Of a DNA stretch of 64,000 nt, positions 47,963-57,920 are shown piece by piece. Source of the DNA: Flavobacterium sp. (lineage in GTDB: Bacteria; Bacteroidota; Bacteroidia; Flavobacteriales; Flavobacteriaceae). Within the stretch, counting starts at the first letter, position 1; every line of letters begins with the position of its first letter. The position numbers and the translations under genes are program-made. The DNA lies in assembly GCA_016718345.1 (NCBI GenBank), contig JADKDN010000007.1:54359-118358 (forward strand), given 5' to 3'. The notes below the pieces were generated by a model. The model was given only the letters and a program-made list of their open reading frames with translations, was not told the origin of the DNA and searched no databases.

Positions 47963-49004
47963 TAACAAAATCTTGTAGTCACATCAGAAATCAATGGTCA
48001 AAGCCTTGAAAATCCAAATGGGGATGGGAGCGGTACTGTTAAGTTTACGATTAGTGCCACGAATGCCACATCGCTATCGGGGAAATCTAGACTATTTGGA
48101 ATGACGGAACTGGCAACAAAATAGTACTACAGTTATAAGGGGGAGCCAAAATTTAGCCCTCTTTACCTATAAAACATCTGAAACATACAGCATATATTGT
48201 CAATGTAACCGCTGGAAACCTATGATCGGAGTTACAACACACCTCCAATTAAGGTCACGATAATCCTAATGGTGGGGAGTCGTCTAGTTTACAATAACTT
48301 TAAAAAAGTAACTACAGCACCAGTATGGGCTGATGAATTTGATTTAAATGGAGCACCAAATTCTTCAAAATGGGTCTTGATATCGGAACTGGATCAGGTG
48401 GTTGGGGAAATAACGAAGCTCAATACTACACGAATCGATCAGATAATGTTAAAGTTGAAAATGGCTTTTTAAAAATTATCACAAAAAAGAAGATTTTCAA
48501 GGCAGTAAGTATACCTCTGCTAGACTTAAAACTCAAGGGAAATTTTCTATAAAGTATGGTAAAATAGAAATACGAGCTAAGTTGCCAGCGGGTCGTGGAA
48601 CTTGGCCAGCCTTATGGATGTTAGGAAATAATATTGGTACCGCTGGTTGGCCGGCTTGTGGAGAAATAGACATCATGGAACATACAGGCAATAATTTGAA
48701 TAAAGTACTAGGTACACTTCATTATCCAGGGCGTTCAGGAGGAAATGCAGATTCTTCAAGCAAAACCATTTCTAATGCAACGACAGAGTTTCATATCTAT
48801 TCGATAGATTGGAGAGCAGATTCAATTAAGTTTTATGTAGACAATCAATTGTTTAAAAATTTTACTAATACATCTAGTCTACCTTTTAATCAGAATTTTT
48901 TCTTAATAATGAATTGTGCTATGGGTGGTAATTTAGGAGGAGCTATTGATCCGAATTTTTCCTCTTCAACATTTGAAATTGATTACGTTAGAGTATATAA
49001 TTAA
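47963..49004 (+). pseudogene. GH16 beta-glucanase (laminarinase-like), damaged, no N-terminal signal
   Basis: A PKD/Ig-like front part can be followed in pieces from ~47963 ('VVTSEINGQSLENPNGDGSG', 'VKFTISATNAT'). The GH16 domain begins at ~48315 ('PVWADEFDLNGAPNSSKW') and has 'GGWGNNEAQYYTNRSDNV', 'YGKIEIRAKLPAGRGTWPAL', the catalytic GEIDIMEHTG (ExDxxE), 'IDWRADSIKFYVDNQLF' and 'NCAMGGNLGGAIDPNFSSS', ending 'EIDYVRVYN'. At least six frame breaks lie in 48060-48560; from 48582 it is clean. No signal peptide or lipobox is visible in 47730-47962, which holds only A/T-rich sequence. The intact enzyme would cut beta-1,3(1,4)-glucans outside the cell. Confidence 0.8.
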
Positions 49005-49040
49005 TTCGATTTTTTGGTTACTGAAACAAGTAAAACTTTT

Positions 49041-49090
49041 ACCGCAGATTCAGGCATTTAATATCAACTTTAAATCTGTGAATCTGCGGT
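49041..49090. repeat. Inverted repeat (possible terminator or mobile spacer repeat)
   Basis: ACCGCAGATTCA (49041-49052) and TGAATCTGCGGT (49079-49090) are perfect 12-bp complements around 26 bases and are followed by TAATTTTTG. It may terminate the GH16 transcript. Similar CCGCAGATT-type arms are, from general experience, common in Bacteroidota spacers. Confidence 0.6.
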
Positions 49091-49206
49091 TAATTTTTGA
49101 ATGTAATAACAACCACTATGTTACAATAGAATAACCTTCTTATTCAATTATATCATACAACTACATCTTTTTTATTGTGTAAAAACTGTTAAATTTAAAG
49201 TTAATG

Positions 49207-49239
49207 TTTGTTTGTTAGAAAAAAATTATAGTATATTTG
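49207..49239 (+). promoter_or_regulatory. Promoter of the ECF sigma-factor gene
   Basis: TTTG (49211-49214, also 49207-49210) and TATATTTG (49232-49239), spaced by 17 bases, match the Bacteroidota -33/-7 promoter. The start codon at 49336 is ~96 bases downstream, so the mRNA has a long 5' leader. Confidence 0.6.
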
Positions 49240-49335
49240 GCTATAAATTAATTCAAATTTAACATTAGGCCTATTCAAAAAACTACTTTTTAGAGAAATT
49301 TCTCCAATTTTAATTATAAACTAAAAGGTAATTTT

Positions 49336-49920
49336 ATGGCTAATGTTCAAACCCCAGATGCATTATTAGTAAAAAACTATATGTCAGGTGACGAAAATGC
49401 ACTTACGACGTTAATAAATAGGCACCAAACTAAAATATACAGTTTCATCTATTCAAAAATTTCAGATAGAGATATTTCCGATGATATTTTTCAAGATACT
49501 TTCATTAAAGTAATCAAAACGTTAAAATCGAATTCCTACAATGAAGAAGGTAAATTTTTACCTTGGGTGATGCGAATTGCGCACAATCTTATCATAGATC
49601 ATTTTAGAAGAAATAAAAAAATGCCTATGTACAGAGAAACCGAAGAGTTCTCTATTTTTTCTTTAATGACCGATAAATCTTTAACTATCGAAAATCAAAT
49701 GATTTCTGATCAAGTTGAGAGCGATTTAAGGAAGATTATTGAAGAATTACCCGAAGACCAAAAAGAAGTATTGGTTATGAGAATGTATCAAGATTTAAGC
49801 TTCAAAGAAATATCCGAATTAACAGGCGTTAGTATCAACACAGCACTAGGTAGAATGCGATACGCAATACTAAATTTGAGAAAAATTATTGAAAAGCATC
49901 AAATTATTTTGACGAATTAA
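49336..49920 (+). CDS. ECF-type RNA polymerase sigma factor
   Basis: This intact 194-residue protein has region 2 with 'ALTTLINRHQTKIYSFIYSK', 'DDIFQDTFIKVIKTLKSN' and 'FLPWVMRIAHNLIIDHFRRN', and region 4 with 'LPEDQKEVLVMRMYQDLSFK' and 'EISELTGVSINTALGRMRYA' (helix-turn-helix). It recruits core polymerase to alternative promoters. No anti-sigma gene with a membrane helix follows; instead a very small conserved-looking ORF lies 53 bases downstream. Confidence 0.92.
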   Translation: MANVQTPDALLVKNYMSGDENALTTLINRHQTKIYSFIYSKISDRDISDDIFQDTFIKVIKTLKSNSYNEEGKFLPWVMRIAHNLIIDHFRRNKKMPMYRETEEFSIFSLMTDKSLTIENQMISDQVESDLRKIIEELPEDQKEVLVMRMYQDLSFKEISELTGVSINTALGRMRYAILNLRKIIEKHQIILTN

Positions 49921-49973
49921 CAATATTTAAAATAATGTCACGTTGTAGTAATAACAAACTTATAAACTATAAT

Positions 49974-50117
49974 ATGGCAAAAATTTACTCTAAAAAAACG
50001 TTAGTTAAAAATTCAATGAAACCCAAAAAAGAGACCATATCTTTTTTACTAAGTTACTCCAAAGCATTAAGTTATATCAAAGTGGGTAACATGAAAATTG
50101 AAACCATTGCTAACTAA
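49974..50117 (+). CDS. Small protein (47 residues) downstream of the ECF sigma factor
   Basis: The ATG at 49974 gives 'MAKIYSKKTLVKNSMKPKKE' and then 'TISFLLSYSKALSYIKV', ending 'MKIETIAN'. It is basic at the front and has one amphipathic helix. An upstream in-frame ATG at 49935 is possible but adds an atypical Cys/Asn-rich stretch. It is in an operon with the sigma factor and just before a terminator. From memory such small proteins recur next to this sigma factor in Flavobacteria; a partner or regulator of the sigma factor is inference. Confidence 0.6.
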   Translation: MAKIYSKKTLVKNSMKPKKETISFLLSYSKALSYIKVGNMKIETIAN

Positions 50118-50120
50118 AAA

Positions 50121-50149
50121 AACGTCCCGATAATCATCGGGACGTTTTT
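50121..50149. terminator. Bidirectional terminator
   Basis: AACGTCCCGAT (50121-50131) pairs with ATCGGGACGTT (50136-50146) around a 4-base loop, with A and T runs at either side. It ends the sigma-factor operon and overlaps the 3' end of the convergent nth gene. Confidence 0.85.
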
Positions 50150-50793
50150 CTTTGATAGTCCTCTATAACTGATTTTCGTCCAATAGTTTTGGTGATAATA
50201 TCTTTCTCTAAATCCCAACCTCGGGCGGGAGAATACTCTCTTCCATACCAAATAATTTGAAGATGCAATTCGTTCCAAAGAGCCTCAGGAAAAATTTTTT
50301 TAGCATCTTTTTCGGTTTGAACCACATTTTTCCCATTGGATAAATTCCAACGATACATCAATCTATGAATATGAGTATCAACAGGAAAAGCAGGAACACC
50401 AAAGGCTTGCGACATGACTACACTGGCTGTTTTGTGCCCCACAGCAGGTAGTTCTTCCAATGCTTCAAAACTTTGAGGCACTTTACCATCGTATTTTTCA
50501 ATCAAAATGTGTGACAATCCATGAATTCCTTTAGATTTCATTGGAGAAAGTCCGCAAGGGCGAATAATTGAAGCAATTTCTTCAACACTCATTTTTATCA
50601 TGTCATACGGGTTGTCTGCTTTTGCAAAAAGCAAGGGCGTAATTTGATTTACTCTTACATCAGTACACTGAGCTGAGAGCAAAACAGCTACAAGTAAGGT
50701 ATATGGGTCCTTATGATCTAACGGAATTGGAATAGTAGGATAGAATTCTTTTAACGTATTTATAACAAATGTTACACGTTCCTGTTTGTTCAT
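50134..50793 (-). CDS. nth: Endonuclease III-like DNA glycosylase/AP lyase Nth
   Basis: This intact 219-residue protein has the helix-hairpin-helix 'LEELPAVGHKTASVVMSQAF' (catalytic Lys in GHKTA) and the catalytic Asp in 'FPVDTHIHRLMYRW', which act on oxidised pyrimidines in base excision repair. Also seen are 'LLSAQCTDVRVNQITPLLF' and 'YGREYSPARGWDLEKD'. The four C-terminal cysteines that hold the [4Fe-4S] cluster in E. coli Nth are absent; the end reads 'IGRKSVIEDYQRKTSR'. The stop codon lies within the terminator hairpin. Confidence 0.92.
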   Translation of the reverse strand: MNKQERVTFVINTLKEFYPTIPIPLDHKDPYTLLVAVLLSAQCTDVRVNQITPLLFAKADNPYDMIKMSVEEIASIIRPCGLSPMKSKGIHGLSHILIEKYDGKVPQSFEALEELPAVGHKTASVVMSQAFGVPAFPVDTHIHRLMYRWNLSNGKNVVQTEKDAKKIFPEALWNELHLQIIWYGREYSPARGWDLEKDIITKTIGRKSVIEDYQRKTSR

Positions 50794-50866
50794 TTTTGTA
50801 CTTTTATATTGGTAAAAATAAGATTAATTTATTTAAAAGAATTTCACGATAACTAAAATATTCAAA

Positions 50867-51319
50867 ATGATAACATTAAAGAAAGGGGATAAAGCACCTA
50901 ATTTTTCAGCAAAAGACCAAGATGGAAACACTCATACGTTAGCCGACTATAAAGGAAAAAAACTGGTAGTCTTCTTTTATCCAAAAGCAAATACTCCTGG
51001 CTGTACTGCTGAGGCATGTGATTTGAGAGATAATTACGATCGTTTTCAAGCCAATAATTATGCGTTGCTTGGAGTGAGTGCAGATAATGCTAAAGCACAA
51101 TCAAGTTTTAAAAATAAATTTGAATTTCCTTTTCCTTTATTGGCAGACGAAGATAAATCAGTAATTCAAGCTTTTGGAGTTTGGGGTCCAAAAAAGTTTA
51201 TGGGCAAAGAATACGATGGCATAAATAGAACCACATTTGTAATTGACGAAAACGGAAGTATAGAAGAAGTAATTTCGGATGTTAAGACAAAGGCTCATGC
51301 AGCCCAGATATTAAAGTAA
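50867..51319 (+). CDS. bcp: Thioredoxin-dependent thiol peroxidase (Bcp/PrxQ)
   Basis: This intact 150-residue peroxiredoxin has the peroxidatic Cys in 'FYPKANTPGCTAEACDLRDN', with the second Cys five residues on as in PrxQ-type enzymes, plus 'LADEDKSVIQAFGVWGPKKF' and 'GINRTTFVIDENGSIEEVI'. It reduces hydrogen peroxide and organic peroxides with electrons from thioredoxin in the cytoplasm. It is divergent from nth, with 73 bases between. Confidence 0.95.
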   Translation: MITLKKGDKAPNFSAKDQDGNTHTLADYKGKKLVVFFYPKANTPGCTAEACDLRDNYDRFQANNYALLGVSADNAKAQSSFKNKFEFPFPLLADEDKSVIQAFGVWGPKKFMGKEYDGINRTTFVIDENGSIEEVISDVKTKAHAAQILK

Positions 51320-51323
51320 TATA

Positions 51324-51365
51324 AAACGGTTCGGTTTATGCATTTATTCATAAACCGAACCGTTT
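51324..51365. terminator. Strong bidirectional terminator after bcp
   Basis: Seventeen bases (51324-51340, AAACGGTTCGGTTTATG) pair perfectly with 51349-51365 around an 8-base loop. It lies 4 bases after the bcp stop and serves the convergent gene ending at 51385 as well. Confidence 0.85.
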
Positions 51366-51384
51366 AAGTTTATTTAGAATTACC

Positions 51385-52830
51385 TCAAAACTTATTGGGG
51401 TCATAACCAAACAAGCGGTCTTTCTTAATTAACTCTGCAATACCTTTTGGAAGCATACTTTCCCAGCCTGATTTTCCGTTGCTTATCATTTTGAGTACTT
51501 CTCGAGAAAAGACTTCTAAATTGTCAGGATTGAAATCTACAATATCGATTACCTTTCCGTTAAATTTAAAGAATTTATACAATTCCTTCATTCTAGGATG
51601 CACTTTTAGATTTTCTGAAGTAATAATCTCTCCATTTTCACCTAGCATAGGATATAAAAATACTTTCAAATCTCTATAGAATAGTTTACCAAAAGCCTCT
51701 AATATTCCACCACTCAAATGACGGTAGTATTTTTCATCAAAAATATCAATTAGGTTATTTACACCCATGGCAAGTCCCATTCTCGCTTTGGTATAATTAG
51801 AGAAGTATTCTACAACTTTATAATATTCTTGAAAATTAGAGATCATTACGGTTTGCCCTAAGGAACATAATCATTCCGCTCTATCCATAAAATCTCTTTC
51901 ATCAATTTCTCCTTCAGAGCGCAGGTTGGAAAGTGTGATTTCAAAAACAACCAAGGTATTATCTTTCTCTACCTTGCTTTCTTCTAAAAACATTTTAAGA
52001 GATTTCTCGTACATGTCCATATTTACGCTTGTAACTGGACGAAAACTTCCCCTTAAGGCTAAGATATTTTTTTTGTAAAGAATAGCAGCAGGAAGTATGT
52101 TTTTTCCTTGAGGATTAAACATTACGGCATCGGTCATTCCATTTTTTACCAATTGTAAACTCATCAAACGATTGTCTACATCAGCAAAACGAGGTCCTGA
52201 AAAATTAATGGTATCGATTTCTAACTGATCTTTATCGAGGTGATCATAGAGGTAGCGAAGTAATTTTTTAGGTTCGTTGTATTTATAATAAGCACCATAT
52301 ATCAAATTTACACCTAAAACGCCAAGTGTTTCTTGTTGCAGTCTTGCATCGGTTTCTTTAAAACGAATATGGATAATAATATCATTGTATTCCTCATTAG
52401 GTTCCAGTTGGTAACGAATACCTACCCAACCATGACCTTTGAATTGTTTCGCAAAATCGATAGTCGCCACAGTATTAGCGTAACTAAAAAACATTTTGTT
52501 AGGGTGTTTGTCTCTATTTAATCGTTTTTCAATTAAATTCTTTTCAAGATCGAGCATTTTTTTGAGACGGGTTTCTGTAACATATCTTCCATCGTGCTCA
52601 ACACCATAAATAGCATCACTAAAATCTTTATCATACGCAGACATGGCCTTTGCAATGGTTCCAGAGGAACCTCCAGCTCTAAAAAAATGTCTAACTGTTT
52701 CTTGTCCCGCTCCAATCTCTGCAAAAGTGCCATAAATATTTTCATTCATATTTATTCGGAGCGCTTTGTCTTTAATAGAAGGAACTTGTTGTATTTCTTT
52801 GTCGCCTTTTAATTTTATTTCTTTTACCAT
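51385..52830 (-). CDS. Conserved protein of unknown function, ~480 residues (in-frame TGA)
   Basis: The frame starts at ATG 52830 ('MVKEIKLKGDKEIQQVPSIK') and continues in one frame to 51385, interrupted only by a TGA at 51871-51873 between 'ERDFMDRAE' and 'LCSLGQTVMISNF'. Striking motifs are 'TFAEIGAGQETVRHFFRAGG', 'MFFSYANTVATIDFAKQFKG', 'DTINFSGPRFADVDNRLMS', 'MFNPQGKNILPAA' and 'RMGLAMGVNNLIDIFDEKYY'. There is no signal peptide or membrane helix. Public records may call relatives an NMN/NaMN adenylyltransferase, but I see no N-terminal HxGH or nucleotidyltransferase signature, so no function is assigned. Confidence 0.7.
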
Positions 52831-52852
52831 CGTATTTATGTATAATGCTTCA

Positions 52853-52860
52853 CAAAGTTA
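52853..52860 (-). promoter_or_regulatory. Candidate -7 element of the 51385-52830 gene
   Basis: The minus strand reads TAACTTTG (TAnnTTTG), 23 bases upstream of the ATG at 52830. Confidence 0.45.
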
Positions 52861-52894
52861 ACGAAATAGGATTTTAAGGAACCAGAATTAATGC

Positions 52895-52902
52895 TATTTT
52901 TG
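52895..52902 (+). promoter_or_regulatory. Candidate -7 element of the MBL hydrolase gene
   Basis: TATTTTTG (TAnnTTTG) lies 18 bases before the TTG start at 52920. The transcript would start only ~10 bases before that codon, which supports TTG as the real start. Confidence 0.5.
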
Positions 52903-52919
52903 TAAAAAATATAACATAA

Positions 52920-53683
52920 TTGAAAGTTTACTTTTTAGGAACAGGCACTTCTCAGGGTATTCCAGTTATAGGAAGTAATCATTCTGTTTGTCAAAGTACA
53001 GATAGCAAAGACAAAAGACTCCGTGTTTCTATTTGGCTTTCTTGGGATAAGTATTCTTATATTATCGATTGTGGACCCGATTTTAGACAGCAAATGTTAG
53101 TTTCCAATTGTCAGCGAATCGATGGCATTCTCTACACACACGAACATTCGGATCATACCGCTGGTTTAGACGATATTAGACCTTTTTATTTCAAGCAAGG
53201 CGAAATTCCTATTTATGCCCACCAACGCGTGATAGCAAATCTGAAAAGACGATTCGATTATGTTTTGAAACAGAAAATAAATATCCCGGAGCACCTGGAG
53301 TTAAACCCTTAGAAGTAGTGAATAACCGTCCATTTTCGATAGGAGATAAAACAGCTATACCTATTAATGTTTTTCATGGAGACTTGCAGGTTTTTGGATA
53401 TAGGATTGATGATTTTGCTTATTTGACCGATGTGAAAACTATCGAGAAATCGGAGAGTGATAAATTAAAGGGGCTCAAAGTTCTCGTTGTTAATGCTCTG
53501 AGAGAAGAGCCGCACAAAACCCATTTTAATTTGCAAGAAGCATTAGATTTTATTGCATTTATTCAACCAGAAAAAGCCTATCTCACTCATATTAGTCATA
53601 TTTTTGGATTTCATGAAGAGATACAAAAAAAGCTTCCTAAAAATGTATTTTTAGCCTACGATACTTTAGAAATTACTATTTAA
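52920..53683 (+). CDS. MBL-fold metallo-hydrolase (PhnP-like; TTG start, one frameshift)
   Basis: The start codon is TTG, giving 'MKVYFLGTGTSQGIPVIGSN', the standard N-terminus of this subgroup; no ATG is available nearby. Marks are 'SYIIDCGPDFRQQML', the metal site 'YTHEHSDHTAGLDDIRPF' (HxHxDH), 'NVFHGDLQVFGYRIDDFAYL' and 'TDVKTIEKSESDK' with 'KAYLTHISHIFGFHEEIQ' near the end. One frame change lies at ~53285 ('EHLELNP-stop' to 'GVKPLEVVNNRPF'). Length is ~254 residues. Phosphodiesterase activity is plausible; the substrate is unknown. Confidence 0.88.
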
Positions 53684-53693
53684 ACCTTATACA

Positions 53694-54197
53694 ATGAAAA
53701 AGTCCTTAGTTCTTTATCTTTTTATTTTAGCCGTTTTGATGAATGTGTTTACCTATATGTATTACAGTAAACGCGTTGCTTTTGAAGAATCACAATTTGA
53801 GAAAAAGAGTATAAAATACAAGGATAGTATTAGCGCTATGACTCAAAAACTAGCGGATGCCAATTATTTTTCACTGGAAAATAATGATAATGCCCAAAAC
53901 TATTTTGACAATTCCAATTCGAAAACCTTTATCGCTTACGAAAAATTGATTCCTTACGTCACCGAAAAATTAATGGATTATAACGACAATCCAGAAGGAA
54001 ATCCCTACACAGGTCAGGATAAGATTGGAGCCCAAAAGTTCATTATCAACAAAATTAAGATTCTCAACCACCGCTGGATTATTGCCGATTTTAACGATGG
54101 TGAATATTGGGGCGAAGCTTTAATAAAGTACTTTATCAATGAGGATGAATCCGTATCATTTGAGACTTTTCAAACAGTATTGTATCAGAAACAGTAG
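53694..54197 (+). CDS. Hypothetical protein with N-terminal membrane anchor
   Basis: This intact 167-residue ORF lies 10 bases after the MBL hydrolase. One helix (residues ~5-22, 'VLYLFILAVLMNVFTYMYYS') is followed by a coiled-coil-like stretch ('FEKKSIKYKDSISAMTQKLA') and a soluble domain with 'NPYTGQDKIGAQKFIINKIK' and 'WIIADFNDGEYWGEALIKYF'. No family function is known to me. It is probably co-transcribed with the hydrolase. The 190 bases after it, up to 54388, hold no gene that I can support. Confidence 0.7.
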   Translation: MKKSLVLYLFILAVLMNVFTYMYYSKRVAFEESQFEKKSIKYKDSISAMTQKLADANYFSLENNDNAQNYFDNSNSKTFIAYEKLIPYVTEKLMDYNDNPEGNPYTGQDKIGAQKFIINKIKILNHRWIIADFNDGEYWGEALIKYFINEDESVSFETFQTVLYQKQ

Positions 54198-54388
54198 GAT
54201 GGTATTTGGGAGATTTAGTTAGGGAAAATGAACGTTTTGGCTCATGGCGAAGGTCGGGTTTAGAAAGTACCAAAGTACAAATTTGACACAAAACCTAAAT
54301 GAAAGTACAAATGTTCAGCCAAGTAATAAAGTATCACTTTTGCCAAATCCATTTTTTCATGTTGGCGTTTTTAGGGTCTTTTGTTCCG

Positions 54389-56799
54389 TTAAAATTTATA
54401 ACTATAACCAAGTCTAATTACTTGTGTTTCGTAATAGTCGCTACTTGTATAGCTAAAACCTTGTCCGTTGATTTCTTTTTGATAATCATTGTATTTAGCA
54501 AGTCTGTTGCATTAAAAAATAGTTCTCCTTTCCCTTTCTGTATTGCTTTTTTAGCCCAAGGTCTAATGCAAACCGTGATTTGATTTTTCCTTGTGGAATA
54601 ATATCAGGTGCTAAATAAATAGCTGTTAATTGTGCATCAATGCTTTTAGGAAAATGAAATGAATTATTCAATTTTATATTTCCAGAATATATTTCTTGTT
54701 TGTCTGCCGAAAATGTATGTGTTACTAGGATATTTATTTTCAACCGTAAAAGCATCAATTTGATTTCGGTATGCGTTTAAATTAATATTAAATGCAAACA
54801 ATTTTGAAATTTCTTGCGATAAAACCATTTCTACTCCTGTGTTATAACTTTTTTTAAGTTTTGAAAAGTAGCATAAATCAAATTACTTCCTGGAACAGTA
54901 CTAGAAATTCTTGTAATCGTTCCATCCGCAAATCGGTGATAAAAAGCATTATATAAACTTCCTTTTTCCAACATGTTTTATATCCCAATTCTATTGAATT
55001 GGTAAATTGCGGTCGCAAAGCAGGGTTTCCTACTTTAATAATTTCTGCATCGTCATATTTCGGAAAAATACGAATATCCACCTCGTTTGGTCTATCCACC
55101 CTTCGGTTGTAGAAAATAGACAATTTATTATTATCATTTATTTTATATGCCAAGCGTAAATTTGGGAATGGTTGCGTGTAATTATAACCGTCACTTTTAT
55201 AAACTATATGATTAGGATTTACATCGTATTGGATTTTTACATACTCAACTCTTAAACCTAATTCAGCCTCCCATTTTTTATTCTCAAAAATGTAGTTTCC
55301 ATATACGGCAGGAATCAGCTCTTTGTACGTTGCCCAGCCACCAGCATTGACATCTAATACAGAATTTACGCCAGGAATAAACTGCATATTTGTTGGAATA
55401 TTTCTATTACGAAGTTTTAGTCCTGTTTCAAGACGTCCATATTTTAATGGTTTTATGTAATCAAAATTAAAATCATAAACCTGTTCATCTGATAATAGTT
55501 TAAAGCATCCGTTCCTGTAGAAGTTGGCAAATAATTGTCGTAAAAATATTTTTTCATCTTCTCTATGAAAAGTATAATTAAAACCGATATTTAGTAAATG
55601 CCCAGCTTCCTTAAATTTGTGCTGATAATTCGCCGTTGCCATAATGGTTGTTTTTAATTCATCTTCTAAAAACTGCCAAAGTCTATTTCGTTGTGAAAAA
55701 TCAGCTATTAAAAAAAGGTTGGTCACCACTGTCAATTATTTTTTCGCTACCAAAAAGTCCTGAAATCGTGAATGAGTTTTGGTCATTTATTGCGTAGTCA
55801 ATACCCGATTTTAAAGTAGTAAAATGGGTGTTTCTATTTCGTTTTAATTGAGAATTAATTATATCTCCGTTATCATAATTTCTGGTTACAAATTCATTTT
55901 TGTTCAGCGTTTCGGTATATAAGTAATCGCCCTGAAAAAAATATTGGCTTTGTTTTTTTTATAATTGAGAGAAACTGGGTTAACTTTGGCGTAAATGTAT
56001 ATTGGGGTCTAATGGTTGGTAAATTTTCTTTTCGTACCCAAAGTGACCCTAAGCCTGTTGTAAAGCCAAGCTTTCCATTAAACCCTTCTTTTTTATTTTG
56101 TTTGTAAATAATGTTGATGATACCTGCATTGCCATTTGCATCATATTTGGCAGAAGGATTATTAATAATTTCAATTTTTTCAATCGCAGAAGCAGGAATA
56201 TTATCTAACCCAGTCTGGCTTCCAAAACCTGTTAATGCCGTTTGTTTCCCATCAATTAGCACAGTTACTTTGTCGTTTCCACGCAATTGTACTTTTCCAT
56301 CTTGAACGGTAACGCTTGGTAAATTTTGCATTGCCTGTAAAACCGACCCACCACCTTGACTAATATTATCTTTTAAAAAAAATGTTTTTTTGTCCATTTT
56401 CTCACTTACTTCTTCAGTTTTACCAATTACAACTACTTCATTTAATTGCTTTGTATTTTCATCCAATTCTACGGTTTTTACATCTAAAAATTCAGTAAGA
56501 TTACCAACAAATAAAGGTTGTTTCTTAGTTGTATAACCCAAATAAGTAAATTCTAAATAGTAACTTCCTGATTTTATTTTTGACAAGGAAAATCGTCCAT
56601 CTTCGTTAGTAGCAGTTCCACTTACAAATGAATTATCTTTTTCAGTTTTCAAAATTACATTTACAAAAGGCAAAACAACTTTAGCATTTTTTCTTTTATA
56701 CAATTCCAGAAACGGTTACACCCTTGTTTGTTGCGTTTGAGAGTTAGGGAGAAAGAATGAAAGTTGCCAAATCAAAAGTATAAGTACTTTTTGATGCAT
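54389..56799 (-). pseudogene. Outer-membrane beta-barrel / TonB-receptor-like protein, many frameshifts
   Basis: The signal peptide 'MHQKVLILLIWQLSFFLPNS' at 56799 is followed by a carboxypeptidase-regulatory-like domain ('VVLPFVNVILKTEKDNSFVS', 'SGSYYLEFTYLGYTTKKQ'), a plug domain ('VVVIGKTEEVSEKMDKKTFF', 'VQLRGNDKVTVLIDGKQTA', 'IEKIEIINNPSAKYDANGNA') and a barrel with 'LNIGFNYTFHREDEKIFL', 'WATYKELIPAVYGNYIF' and 'DNNKLSIFYNRRVDRPNEVD'. It ends 'TQVIRLGYSYKF' at 54389. The reconstructed size of ~803 residues fits the 'outer membrane beta-barrel family' receptors. At least eight frame breaks are needed. The partner may be an oligopeptide or metal ligand. Confidence 0.8.
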
Positions 56800-56897
56800 T
56801 TTGTGGAAACATTTTTGATCGATTTTAAGTTATACTGCAAATAAGTTGAGTGACTTACGAGTAAATAAAAAAGATCAAGATTTAAAATAATTTTTTT

Positions 56898-57920
56898 TTA
56901 CAAATTAGTTGGTTTTGCACAAGATTTTTTGAATTCAGTTGGTGTTAAACCTTTGAATTTCTTGAATATAACATTAAAAGAAGATTTAGATTAAAACACA
57001 TCTGGCAATTCCTAAAAGTGTGTAAATTGATTATTTTGGTCATTTTTAGGCGTTTTATAAATTCTTCTACTCTGTATTCATTGATGAAATCTTGGAAATT
57101 TGTTTTACATGTGTTCGTTTAAAACTTCCGAAATATAATGTTTTGGAATATTGACGTTTTCTGAAACATCTTGAATGGATAATTTTCATTCAAGTACAAT
57201 TTCTATTTTCATTGCATTAATTAAATCCGACTTATATTGTTCAATCAGTTTTGTGTTCAGATTAGAATTTTTTGTATTTGCTTATTTCGTTTTTGGAAAA
57301 TATATTTGTTATTAGTCAATAATTTAAAAAGAAATAAAGTAAAATAGAAAGGCGACAATTAATAAAGATAGGAGTTAAAGTTTTGATTGCTGAAAGATAA
57401 TTGTTGTAATCCAATTATTTTAAGAGTATCATTTATACACAGAAAACACAAGTAAAATAACAATTGGAATAACAAAATAAGTAGTCCAAATTCTTCTTTT
57501 ATTCGTCAAAAACAGAATGTAAAATTAAGACTAGATAAATCACAAAAGTTAATTCCAAAATCACTTCTAGAATTTCAATATTAAAGTTTTCTTTGGGTAA
57601 TTTTATTTGAGTACTTCAAGAATTAAATAAAAAATGTTGGGAAGAAAAAATAGATAATTGGATTTTATAAATTTTTCTCTTTCATTTTTGTAATACTTGA
57701 AAAACAAAAGCAGAAAGGTTACAAATAAGGTGTTATCAAAGAAACCAATCTGTATTTTCAACAAACAGATTGTTTTGTCATCACCAAGATGTAAAAGTAA
57801 AACAGAGATTAAACTTCCAAGACAACCAAAAAGTAGTTTTTGTAATCTTTCGATTTGTAAACAAGACAAAAAGAACAAAAATCCTTGTATTAAAGCAATG
57901 ATTTGAATTGTTTGCAGCAT
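56898..57920 (-). pseudogene. AraC-family regulator with N-terminal membrane domain, frameshifted
   Basis: The N-terminal hydrophobic domain starts at 57920 ('MLQTIQIIALIQGFLFFLSC') with several helices through ~57310 (pieces 'FFDNTLFVTFLLLFFKYYKN', 'FIIVAFLFYFIS'). The C-terminal AraC DNA-binding domain is visible in pieces: 'IQDVSENVNIPKHYISEVLN', 'FQDFINEYRVEEFIKRL', 'QFTLLGIARC' and 'FNVIFKKFKGLTPTEFKKSC', with the stop at 56898. Frame breaks number about ten. It lies directly upstream of, and in the same direction as, the receptor at 54389-56799, which it may control. Confidence 0.72.

Noticed and set aside
51385..52830. Nicotinate/NMN adenylyltransferase as product name
   Set aside because: No HxGH or ISSTxxR-type nucleotidyltransferase motif can be seen; the name would rest on database habit only.
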